From NCBI GenBank assembly GCA_046154545.1, contig JBJXGC010000191.1:1-20163 (forward strand): 20,163 bases of DNA. The letters run 5' to 3'. Under the pieces are notes generated by a model that did not search any database, was not told the origin of the DNA, and was given only the letters and a program-made list of their open reading frames with translations. The DNA comes from JBJXGC01 sp046154545 (lineage in GTDB: Bacteria > Chloroflexota > Dehalococcoidia > Tepidiformales > Tepidiformaceae). Positions 14,331 through 20,163 of the stretch are shown one piece after another (the first letter of the stretch is position 1; the number at the start of each line of letters is the position of its first letter). The position numbers and the translations under genes were made by a program.

Positions 14331-14672
14331 GGCTGATCTCCTCCGTTGAACCGTCCCTCCAGTGTGCAAGGTTGCGGGTCAACGTGCCAAGGAGCGTTCT
14401 CCCTAAGCCGATACTGTCGCCGACAGGGGCCGCGAGCGCAGCCGCTGTAAACCGCCAACTGGCCCTCGGCTATACTTCGGCGCTCGCCAGACCTCACGAC
14501 TCATGACCGACAGCACTTCCCGTTTGGGCCATTTTCACCGGCTGGAATCACCGACCCTAACGGCTCAGTCAGCGACACGACAAGTCGAAGATCGTGGACG
14601 CCCAGCATCAGTTCACGACGGCGAAATTCATCAGCCCTAACACTTAACCACGGTTGCCTATAACCTGATCTT
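14331..14672. other. Divergent spacer between clpP and typA
   Basis: No gene is convincing in this 342-bp stretch. It contains the clpP RBS GGAGGAG near 14338-14344, and a small stem CTGTC/GACAG (14414-14426). TATACT (14471-14476) could be a -10, but no good -35 accompanies it on either strand. The typA promoter lies at its right end. No rRNA or tRNA structure was recognised. Confidence 0.5.
14637..14664 (+). promoter_or_regulatory. Putative typA promoter close to the start codon
   Basis: CTAACA (14637-14642) and TATAAC (14659-14664) are 16 bp apart. The -10 ends 8 nt before the typA ATG (14673), so transcription would begin at or within a few bases of the start codon, and no Shine-Dalgarno can be seen. 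That is the arrangement of a leaderless gene. The -10 is good, the -35 is weak. Confidence 0.45.
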
Positions 14673-16511
14673 ATGACCTCTCGCCGCGACGACGTTCGCA
14701 ATATCGCTATCATCGCCCACGTTGACCATGGGAAGACGACGCTCGTCGACGCTATGCTCAAGCAATCCCATGTCTTTCGCGACAACCAGGATATGGGGAC
14801 GCTCATCCTCGACTCCAACGCCCTGGAGCGGGAGAAGGGCATCACCATCCTCGCCAAGAACGCCGCTGTCGATTACCGCGGCGTCCGCATCAACATCATC
14901 GACACCCCCGGCCACGCCGACTTCGGCGGCGAAGTCGAGCGCGTCCTGAACATGGCCGACGGCTGCCTGCTGCTCGTCGATGCGGTCGAAGGTCCCATGC
15001 CCCAGACGAAGTTCGTGCTTCGGAAAGCCCTCCAGCTCGGCCTTCACGCCATCGTCGTGATCAATAAGGTCGATCGCCCCAACGCCCGCCTGGCCGCCGT
15101 GCTGCACGAGACGCAGGACCTCTTCCTCGACCTCGCGACCGAGGACCACCAGCTCGACTTCCCCGTTATCTACGCCAATGCCCGCGACGGCTACGCCTCG
15201 CGAGAGCAGGGCGAGACGGCCGGCACCCTTGAGCCGCTCTTCGAGACCATCCTCGCCCACGTCCCCGGGCCAGAATGCGACGAAAGCGCGCCCTTCCGCA
15301 TGCTCGCAACGACGCTCTCTTACGACACCTACCGCGGCCGCACGGCCATCGGCCGCATCGTTGACGGCGTCATCCACCCGGCCGAGCAGGTCCTGCGCTG
15401 GGACCACGACGGCAAGACCTCGCAGTTCAAGATCGCCCAGGTCTTCGGCTTCCAGGGCCTCGGCCGGACCGAACTGACGGAGGCCCGGGCCGGCGACGTT
15501 GTCGCGCTGACCGGCATCCCCGACATCCTCATCGGCGAGACGATATCGAGCCTCCAGGCCACGGTCCAGCTCCCCCCGATCACCATCGAAGAGCCGGCCA
15601 TGAAGATGACCTTCCGCGTGAACGACTCGCCCTTCGCCGGGCGGGACGGCACCTTCGTCACCAGCCGCCATCTCCGCGAACGCCTCTATCGTGAGGTCGA
15701 GACGAACGTCGCCCTCCGCGTGGACGACGGCGAAGGCGCCGATTCGTTCATCGTCAGCGGCCGCGGCGAACTCCACCTCGCCATCCTTGTGGAGACCATG
15801 CGGCGCGAGGGCTACGAGTTCGCCGTCACCCGGCCCGAGGTCATCCTCCGCCAGGGCGCCCACGGTACCGAAGAGCCGTTCGAGAAGCTCTACGTCGAAG
15901 CGCCTGAGTCCGCTACCGGCTTCCTTATCGAGACCCTCTCCGGCCGCAAGGCCCAGATGACCGGGATGCACCAGGACCACGACGGCGATGTCCGGATCGA
16001 GTTTGAGATCCCCACCCGCGGCCTCATCGGCTTCCGCGACCAGTTCATCAGCGGCACCGGCGGCGAGGGCATCATGAACACCGAGTACCTCGGCTACCGC
16101 ACGTGGGCCGGCGAGATCGGCCGCAACCGCACCGGCGCCCTCGTCGCCGCCGAATCGGGCACAGCTCTGAGCTACGGCCTGGCCAACGCCCAGGACCGTG
16201 GCGTCCTCTTCATCGAGCCAGGCCTCGAAGTGTACGAGGGCATGGTCGTCGGATTGCACGCCAAAGAGAACGACCTCGCCGTCAACGTCTGCCGGGCGAA
16301 GAAGCTCACGAACATCCGCAGTTCGACCAGCGACATCTCCGTAAAGCTGACGCCGCCCCAGCGCCCCAGCCTCGAACGCAGCCTCTCGCTGATCACCAGC
16401 GACGAACTGGTCGAAGTCACCCCCAAGTCCATCCGCCTGCGCAAGCAGTTCCTGACCGAACTGGACCGCTCCCGCGCCCAGAAGCGGGAGAAGGTGCTCG
16501 CGGGGGTGTAG
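14673..16511 (+). CDS. typA: GTP-binding translation factor TypA/BipA
   Basis: A 612-residue ribosome-associated GTPase of the elongation-factor family that helps 50S assembly and adaptation to stress. G1 is AHVDHGKTT (15-23), G3 DTPGHADF starts at 77, and G4 NKVD is at 131-134. The EF-G-like domains II, III and V follow, and the C-terminal region unique to TypA contains RGLIGFRDQFISGTGGEGIMN (near 450-470), a hallmark. The length is nearly identical to typical BipA. The start ATG is preceded by TATAAC rather than an RBS, so it may be leaderless. The gene is transcribed divergently from clpP and ends 27 nt before a convergent small gene. Confidence 0.97.
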   Translation: MTSRRDDVRNIAIIAHVDHGKTTLVDAMLKQSHVFRDNQDMGTLILDSNALEREKGITILAKNAAVDYRGVRINIIDTPGHADFGGEVERVLNMADGCLLLVDAVEGPMPQTKFVLRKALQLGLHAIVVINKVDRPNARLAAVLHETQDLFLDLATEDHQLDFPVIYANARDGYASREQGETAGTLEPLFETILAHVPGPECDESAPFRMLATTLSYDTYRGRTAIGRIVDGVIHPAEQVLRWDHDGKTSQFKIAQVFGFQGLGRTELTEARAGDVVALTGIPDILIGETISSLQATVQLPPITIEEPAMKMTFRVNDSPFAGRDGTFVTSRHLRERLYREVETNVALRVDDGEGADSFIVSGRGELHLAILVETMRREGYEFAVTRPEVILRQGAHGTEEPFEKLYVEAPESATGFLIETLSGRKAQMTGMHQDHDGDVRIEFEIPTRGLIGFRDQFISGTGGEGIMNTEYLGYRTWAGEIGRNRTGALVAAESGTALSYGLANAQDRGVLFIEPGLEVYEGMVVGLHAKENDLAVNVCRAKKLTNIRSSTSDISVKLTPPQRPSLERSLSLITSDELVEVTPKSIRLRKQFLTELDRSRAQKREKVLAGV

Positions 16512-16536
16512 GCAGGCCCAGCGCTGGTTTCCTGCC
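16511..16536. terminator. Stem-loop filling the typA / small-gene convergent gap
   Basis: GGCAGG (16511-16516) pairs with CCTGCC (16531-16536), and the loop contains the palindrome CCAGCGCTGG (16518-16527). On the plus strand the inner stem is followed by TTTCC. The structure occupies almost the whole 27-nt gap between the typA stop and the stop of the small gene at 16539, so it probably serves as a two-way terminator. T-tracts are short. Confidence 0.45.
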
Positions 16537-16538
16537 GC

Positions 16539-16775
16539 TCACTCCGGCGACAGCCACGCGACGATCTCCTCGATAGCCCTGCCATGCGCGGTTGGCGTCC
16601 ACGTGCTGTCGAAGCCGGTGCGCTGGAGTTCCGATGCAAGGAGGTCTCTCAGCTCGCGCTGAACCTGGTCCGGCAACGCGTGCAGCCCATCGCTTATCAT
16701 CCGACGCCAAACCGGCTCGTCCTGGAGGCGGAGGAACTCCGCGATGAATGCCGCCGCGCCACTCGAGAGCTTCAT
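16539..16775 (-). CDS. Small helical protein of unknown function
   Basis: A 78-residue protein that I do not recognise. It reads as two or three amphipathic helices (AAAFIAEFLRLQDEPVWRRM, then VQRELRDLLASELQR, then RAIEEIVAWLSPE) and is fairly balanced in charge. No membrane segment or metal motif is visible. It starts at an ATG (16775) with AGGA about 11 nt upstream. It is divergent from the metallo-beta-lactamase gene (71-bp spacer) and convergent with typA. Evidence for being real is the natural amino-acid make-up and position in an otherwise empty gap; no homologue can be named. Confidence 0.6.
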   Translation of the reverse strand: MKLSSGAAAFIAEFLRLQDEPVWRRMISDGLHALPDQVQRELRDLLASELQRTGFDSTWTPTAHGRAIEEIVAWLSPE

Positions 16776-16846
16776 TCGGGTACGTCCTGCGCAGCCGGAC
16801 AGCCGCGATCCAATGGTAGCATTCGCTCTTTCAGGGGGAGGATTTC

Positions 16847-17686
16847 ATGCAACGACTCACCTTCGGTTCCATTGCCGTCGATGCACTCTCGGACGGCGAA
16901 ATCCGCCATCCGCTCACCGACGCCTTCCCGGACGGCGACGCCACTGCCTTCCGCCGCTTCGGCGGCATCGACGAGGCGGGCAACCTGCTGGCGCCGCTCG
17001 TCAGCTTCGTCATCCGCACGGCCGCCGGCCGTCTCATCCTCGTTGATACCGGCATCGGCCCCGACATCTCCCCGCTCGCCCGCTTCGGCTTCGAAGGCGA
17101 GGTCGGGCGTCTGCCGGCGGCCCTGACCGCGGCGGGCATCGACCCACTGCGGGTCGATACCGTGGTCGCCACACACCTGCACGCGGACCACATCGGCTGG
17201 AACGTCACGGCCGGCGACGGCGTCCCGCGCCCGATGTTCCCCAACGCCCGCTACGTCGTAACCCGCACTGAGTGGGAAAACCGGGCGCGCACCGCGGGCC
17301 GGACCAACGCCGCGCGCTGCCTCGACCCCGTGGAAGCTTCCGGCCAGCTTGAGCTGGTGGACGATGGCCACGTCGTCGCCCCGGGTGTGGAACTCCTGGC
17401 GACCCCCGGTCACACGCCGGGCCACGTCTCGGTGCTTGTGATGGACGGCGGCAGCGGCGGTGTCATCACCGGCGACGCTGCTCACCACCCGGCAGAGCTG
17501 GAGGACGAGTCACTCGTCGCCCGTTTCGACGCCGACCCCGTGCAGTCCTCGGCCTCGCGGCGCAGGCTTGTCGAACGGGCCGAAGCGGATGGACTCGTCG
17601 TCCTCGGCGGTCATTTCCCACCCCCAACCGCGGGCCAAGTGGTCCGGGTCGGCCAGAAACGCACCTGGCGCTGGCTGGGCGCGTAG
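16847..17686 (+). CDS. Metallo-beta-lactamase-fold hydrolase
   Basis: A 279-residue MBL-fold protein. The metal-binding signature HxHxDH is present as THLHADHIGWN (near 105-115), followed by the third His in TPGHTPGH (near 189) and ITGDAAHH, whose Asp is the bridging ligand (near 206-212). A final His comes in VLGGHFPPP (near 255). This set supports a dinuclear zinc hydrolase, in the broad group that includes lactonases and beta-lactamase-like enzymes; the substrate cannot be deduced. FGSIAVDALSDGEIRHP at the N-terminus is common to this subgroup. No signal peptide is seen, so it is probably cytoplasmic. A strong RBS (GGGGGAGG, 5 nt gap) precedes the ATG. It is monocistronic and convergent with the antitoxin-like gene, 28 nt away. 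Confidence 0.9.
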   Translation: MQRLTFGSIAVDALSDGEIRHPLTDAFPDGDATAFRRFGGIDEAGNLLAPLVSFVIRTAAGRLILVDTGIGPDISPLARFGFEGEVGRLPAALTAAGIDPLRVDTVVATHLHADHIGWNVTAGDGVPRPMFPNARYVVTRTEWENRARTAGRTNAARCLDPVEASGQLELVDDGHVVAPGVELLATPGHTPGHVSVLVMDGGSGGVITGDAAHHPAELEDESLVARFDADPVQSSASRRRLVERAEADGLVVLGGHFPPPTAGQVVRVGQKRTWRWLGA

Positions 17687-17714
17687 GCAGCCGAGTCGGC
17701 CCACGGCGTGACCC

Positions 17715-17909
17715 TCATTTCGCGATGCCAAACTCGCGGAGCACCTCTTCGTGGCTGAGGGTTCGTCCCTCACGCGACGCCTTGCGCCCTCGTTCGATCT
17801 TTTCGCGGACGTAGATCGCGTACTCCAGCTCGTACCAGCCGGCCCCTTCGGGAAGTTTATCGACCAAGCGGTGCGCTTCGCTCTTCACGACATCGGTCGG
17901 TGTAGGCAT
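17715..17909 (-). CDS. Antitoxin-like small protein, no partner toxin nearby
   Basis: A 64-residue protein resembling the widespread small antitoxins of type II toxin-antitoxin modules paired with RelE/ParE toxins: a short N-terminus, LPEGAGWYELEYAIYVREKI, ERG, then a C-terminal (S)HEEVLREFG. In those families the pattern LPEGATWEDLxYxIYVRxKIExG...SHEEVxxRFG is common. No toxin gene lies beside it: the next plus-strand gene is the PLP enzyme, and only 28 nt separate its stop from the MBL gene. It may be an orphan, or have another function. The start is well supported by GGAGGAG 7 nt before the ATG. An 11-bp perfect inverted repeat (17937-17976) is just upstream and could be an operator. Confidence 0.72.
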   Translation of the reverse strand: MPTPTDVVKSEAHRLVDKLPEGAGWYELEYAIYVREKIERGRKASREGRTLSHEEVLREFGIAK

Positions 17910-17936
17910 CGCCGTTCTCCTCCGTTCATTCTACGA

Positions 17937-17976
17937 CACAGCTGCGGGGCCAGTGGAAGCGGGCGCCGCAGCTGTG
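17937..17976. promoter_or_regulatory. 11-bp perfect inverted repeat in the antitoxin / PLP-enzyme divergent region
   Basis: CACAGCTGCGG (17937-17947) and CCGCAGCTGTG (17966-17976) are exact complements with an 18-nt spacer. Each arm itself contains CAGCTG. It lies within 28-67 nt of the antitoxin start and 20 nt upstream of the putative -10 of the PLP-enzyme gene, which is an operator-like position. Which protein binds, if any, is unknown; the neighbouring antitoxin-like protein is a candidate, since many antitoxins autoregulate. Confidence 0.45.
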
Positions 17977-17996
17977 CGTGCGCTGGCCCCGCTCGC

Positions 17997-18002
17997 TAAA
18001 CT
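17997..18002 (+). promoter_or_regulatory. Putative -10 hexamer (TAAACT) of the PLP-enzyme gene
   Basis: TAAACT ends 7 nt before the chosen ATG (18010), and no Shine-Dalgarno is present, so the transcript may be leaderless. There is no convincing -35. It supports the ATG at 18010 rather than the in-frame ATG at 17953, which would add a low-complexity Ala-rich extension. Confidence 0.35.
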
Positions 18003-18009
18003 CCCCGCC

Positions 18010-19074
18010 ATGCGCATCGACGACCTCGACACCCCCTGCCTCCTCCTCGACAACGACGCCATGGACCGCAATATCGCGAAGATGGCCGCCTTCGTCGCCG
18101 ACAAACCGGCGAAGCTGAGGCCCCACTTCAAGACGCCCAAATGCCCGGAGGTGGCCTGCCGCCAGCTCGCTGCCGGGGCGATCGGCATCACCGTCGCGAA
18201 GCTGGGCGAGGCCGAAGTCCTGGTCGATGCCGGCCTCGGCCCCATCCTCATGGCCAACCAGGTCGTCGGGCGCATCAAGATCGACCGGCTCATGGCCCTC
18301 CTCGCGCGCGGTGCGGACATAACGGTGGCCGTCGAGAGCGACTTCAACGTGCGCGAGCTGGCGGAGGGAATGGCCCGCTCAGGCCAGGTCGCTGCGGCGA
18401 TCATCGAAGTGGACAGCGGCATGCACCGCTGCGGCACGGGCGACCCCAAAGATACGGTGGCGCTCGCCCGTCTGCTCGAGGAGAACGGCATCCGCTACCG
18501 GGGCATCATGGGCTACGAAGGCCACGCTCAGTTCCTCGAGCCCGAAGAGCGCACGACGAAGGCGGCATCGGCCCTGGGTGTGGTCACCGCTCACGTTGAG
18601 GCCCTCGCCGAAGCGGGCCTCGCGCCGGAGATCGTCTCCACCAGCGGCACCGGGACATCGGCCACCGGTGCGGCCTGGCCGGGAGTCACCGAAATCCAGG
18701 CCGGTTCGTACGTGTTCATGGACGGGCGCTACCAGTCGGTCCTCCCGGGCCAGTTCGAATCAGCCCTCACCCTGCTCACGACCGTGCTCTCCGTGCACGA
18801 GCGCTACGCCGTCTGCGACGCCGGCCTGAAGTCGCTCACGGGAGAGTTCGGGTTGCCCGAGTCCCGGGATGGCTCGCTCAAGGTCCGGGGACTGAGCGAG
18901 GAGCACGCCCACCTCAGCGGCGAGGGCCTGGCTACCCTCCGGCCCGGCGACCGAATCGAACTGGTCCCCAGCCACGGCGACACGACCCTCAACCTGCACG
19001 ACGTCTACAACGTCCGCCGCGGAGACGAGGTCATCGACCAGTGGCCCATCCTCGGAGCGCGGAAGTACCGCTAA
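18010..19074 (+). CDS. D-threonine aldolase / D-serine dehydratase-like PLP enzyme (DSD1 family)
   Basis: A 354-residue fold-III (alanine-racemase-type) PLP enzyme. The N-terminus DLDTPCLLLD and RPHFKTPKC (37-45) match the family; K41 is the probable PLP lysine. EVDSGMHRCG (near 134-143) and TSGTGTSA (near 214-220) are further family blocks. The C-terminal SHGDTTLNLHD gives H322 and D324 as probable divalent-metal ligands. Family members cleave D-threonine to glycine and acetaldehyde, or deaminate D-serine; the substrate here is uncertain. The ATG at 18010 fits the family start; an in-frame ATG at 17953 adds 19 residues. It converges on the amidohydrolase across the inverted repeat. It has no operon partner. 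Confidence 0.88.
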   Translation: MRIDDLDTPCLLLDNDAMDRNIAKMAAFVADKPAKLRPHFKTPKCPEVACRQLAAGAIGITVAKLGEAEVLVDAGLGPILMANQVVGRIKIDRLMALLARGADITVAVESDFNVRELAEGMARSGQVAAAIIEVDSGMHRCGTGDPKDTVALARLLEENGIRYRGIMGYEGHAQFLEPEERTTKAASALGVVTAHVEALAEAGLAPEIVSTSGTGTSATGAAWPGVTEIQAGSYVFMDGRYQSVLPGQFESALTLLTTVLSVHERYAVCDAGLKSLTGEFGLPESRDGSLKVRGLSEEHAHLSGEGLATLRPGDRIELVPSHGDTTLNLHDVYNVRRGDEVIDQWPILGARKYR

Positions 19075-19085
19075 CGGCCGGCGAA

Positions 19086-19261
19086 GTTCACCGCCAAGAC
19101 GCCAGGGTCGCCAAGAATGGTACGAGCGCCAGTGAGGCACCGGAACAGCCGTACCTACGTCCATGCCTGCGGTTCCCGCCGGACTGCCGGGACGACACGT
19201 TCTCCACGCTCACAGGTCTCCTCTTTGGGGGCTTGGCGGCCCTGGCGTCATGGCGGTGAAC
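19086..19261. repeat. 30-bp inverted repeat flanking a 116-nt core
   Basis: Left arm 19086-19115 (starts GTTCACCGCCAAGACGCCAG) and right arm 19232-19261 are reverse complements at 28 of 30 positions. The arms contain GCCAAGAC-GCCAGGGTC-GCCAAGAA, a rough 9-nt periodic unit. The left arm begins 12 nt after the PLP-enzyme stop and the right arm ends 15 nt before the stop of the amidohydrolase, so the element fills the convergent gap. No coding frame is convincing in the core. It may be a MITE/REP-like element or a very long terminator stem. The pairing is plain; its nature is inferred. Confidence 0.8.
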
Positions 19262-19275
19262 CAGCCCCCCGGCGC

Positions 19276-20163
19276 CTACTCCATGTGGTACACGCTCGCC
19301 GCGTTGTCGTGGAGGACCTTCCGCAGCAGGTGTTCGGGCCAGCCAGCGAGGTGCTTCTCCACCCAGTCCTTCGGCTTCCCGGAGGAGGAACTCGGCCCCT
19401 CCGAGAGGCTCGTCGGGTGGGGGAAGTCCGTCTCGAAGAGCCAGTTGTCCGGGTAGAGGTCGAGGACGCGCCGCGCCGACTCCCGTTCGAACCAGAAGCA
19501 GCCGTAGACCTGCCGTTTGAAGTACTCCGAGGGCAGGAGCTTCCGCTCGGGGTGCTCCGTATACGCGCCCATGTTCCGCCACTGCCAGTCCAGCGCCTCC
19601 AGGTACGACGGGATCCAGCCAATGCCGCTCTCGACCGAGACGAACTTGAGCGAGGGGAAGCGGTCGCAGATGCCGCCCATGATCACATCCCCGATGGCGT
19701 TCGAGTTGTCGAGGAAGAAGCCGGCCGACTGCTTGGCCGCGTTCGTGTGCGGGCCGTTGCCCGGGTAGCCGCCGAAGAGATCGAAGCCGTTGCCGGAAAT
19801 GATGTGGAAGTTTACCGAGAGGCCGCGCTCCTGGGCGGCCGCCCAGATCGGGTCCCAGTGCGGGTCTGGCAGCATCGCCTCGCCCCAGCTCTCCGGCTGG
19901 CTGCCGAAGAGGACGCCCTTAAGACCGCGCTTTGCTGCCCGGTCCATCTCCGTGATCGCCGCGGGGACGTCCCAGAACGGCAGCGCCATGATCGGGATGA
20001 ACCGCTCGGGCGCGACGCTCGTCCAGTCTGCCAGGAAGTCGTTGTAGGCCCGCACGCAGTCGAGCATCAGCTCAGGCTCCTTCAGCTTGAGGAAGCGCCC
20101 GGAGCCGAAGCCACCGACGTTCGGGTAGATGACCTGGGCGCGGAGGCCGACTTCGTCCATGTA
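19276..20163 (-). CDS. Amidohydrolase (amidohydrolase_2 / COG2159-type), N-terminus cut off by window edge
   Basis: At least 295 residues of a metal-dependent amidohydrolase-superfamily protein, reading through the right edge, so its start and the usual N-terminal metal motif (DxDxH) lie outside. The visible C-terminal part has the family blocks RFIPIMALPFWDVPAAITEM, GVLFGSQPESWG, LSVNFHIIS (with a probable metal-binding His), RFPSLKFVSVESGIGWIPSY, and LFETDFPHPTS, in which the Asp is a typical metal ligand. COG2159 enzymes hydrolyse or decarboxylate cyclic acids; the substrate is unknown. The stop TAG at 19276 is 15 nt from the right arm of the inverted repeat. Confidence 0.88.
   Translation of the reverse strand, partial: YMDEVGLRAQVIYPNVGGFGSGRFLKLKEPELMLDCVRAYNDFLADWTSVAPERFIPIMALPFWDVPAAITEMDRAAKRGLKGVLFGSQPESWGEAMLPDPHWDPIWAAAQERGLSVNFHIISGNGFDLFGGYPGNGPHTNAAKQSAGFFLDNSNAIGDVIMGGICDRFPSLKFVSVESGIGWIPSYLEALDWQWRNMGAYTEHPERKLLPSEYFKRQVYGCFWFERESARRVLDLYPDNWLFETDFPHPTSLSEGPSSSSGKPKDWVEKHLAGWPEHLLRKVLHDNAASVYHME

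Noticed and set aside
14658..16259. A 533-codon minus-strand open frame.
   Set aside because: Antisense to typA and acidic/Ala-rich without family features; typA is certain.
17687..17714. GCCGA/TCGGC near-palindrome between the MBL and antitoxin genes as a terminator.
   Set aside because: The loop would be one base and there is no T-tract.

Overview
This is a GC-rich, densely coded bacterial chromosome window with no rRNA, tRNA, CRISPR array or transposase gene that I can see. It mixes core genes (coaD, rsmD, greA, lysS, serS, clpP, typA) with a few accessory genes. The overall look is of a Chloroflexota genome, perhaps Dehalococcoidia/Tepidiformia-like: a CarH-type regulator next to an SDR-DUF2867 gene, a GreA with an altered tip, and a D-threonine-aldolase-like enzyme near an amidohydrolase. 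That assignment is an inference from gene content and base composition only.

Left part (1-4650). A cell-surface protein with two DUF4397 repeats (257-1096, minus) ends at a perfect 16-bp hairpin. It is divergent from a MerR-type regulator with the Wx9EH and ExH signatures of adenosylcobalamin photoreceptors (1244-2146). That regulator overlaps an SDR/DUF2867 gene (2143-3579). A dyad in the divergent region sits inside a TTGACA promoter facing the DUF4397 gene, as expected for a MerR-family operator. A bactofilin gene (3878-4561) follows, closed by a strong bidirectional terminator.

Minus-strand operon (9563 down to 4673). The order of transcription is an HtrA-type membrane serine protease, a membrane-anchored GH18-like protein that has lost the catalytic glutamate motif, rsmD, coaD, a coiled-coil DivIVA-like protein and a small unknown protein. 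The first four junctions are tight, with 2-30 nt gaps or a 4-nt overlap. The protease and the GH18-like protein suggest an envelope role, tied to 16S rRNA methylation and CoA synthesis by shared transcription.

Plus-strand operon (9659-13412). The order is greA variant, lysS, a Nudix hydrolase and serS, all with short gaps or overlap. It converges on clpP (13629-14330, minus) across a 216-bp structured spacer.

Right part (14331-20163). typA/bipA (14673-16511, possibly leaderless) converges on a small unknown minus-strand gene. This is followed by a metallo-beta-lactamase-fold hydrolase, an orphan antitoxin-like gene (minus), a D-threonine-aldolase/D-serine-dehydratase-like PLP enzyme (plus), and an amidohydrolase that runs off the right edge (minus). 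A 30-bp inverted repeat with 28/30 identity fills the gap between the last two genes. An 11-bp perfect inverted repeat lies between the antitoxin and the PLP enzyme.

The best leads are the probable light-responsive operator and DUF4397 target, the GreA tip substitutions, the degenerate GH18 protein in a core operon, and the paired repeat at 19086-19261. No complete new defence or mobile system is visible.
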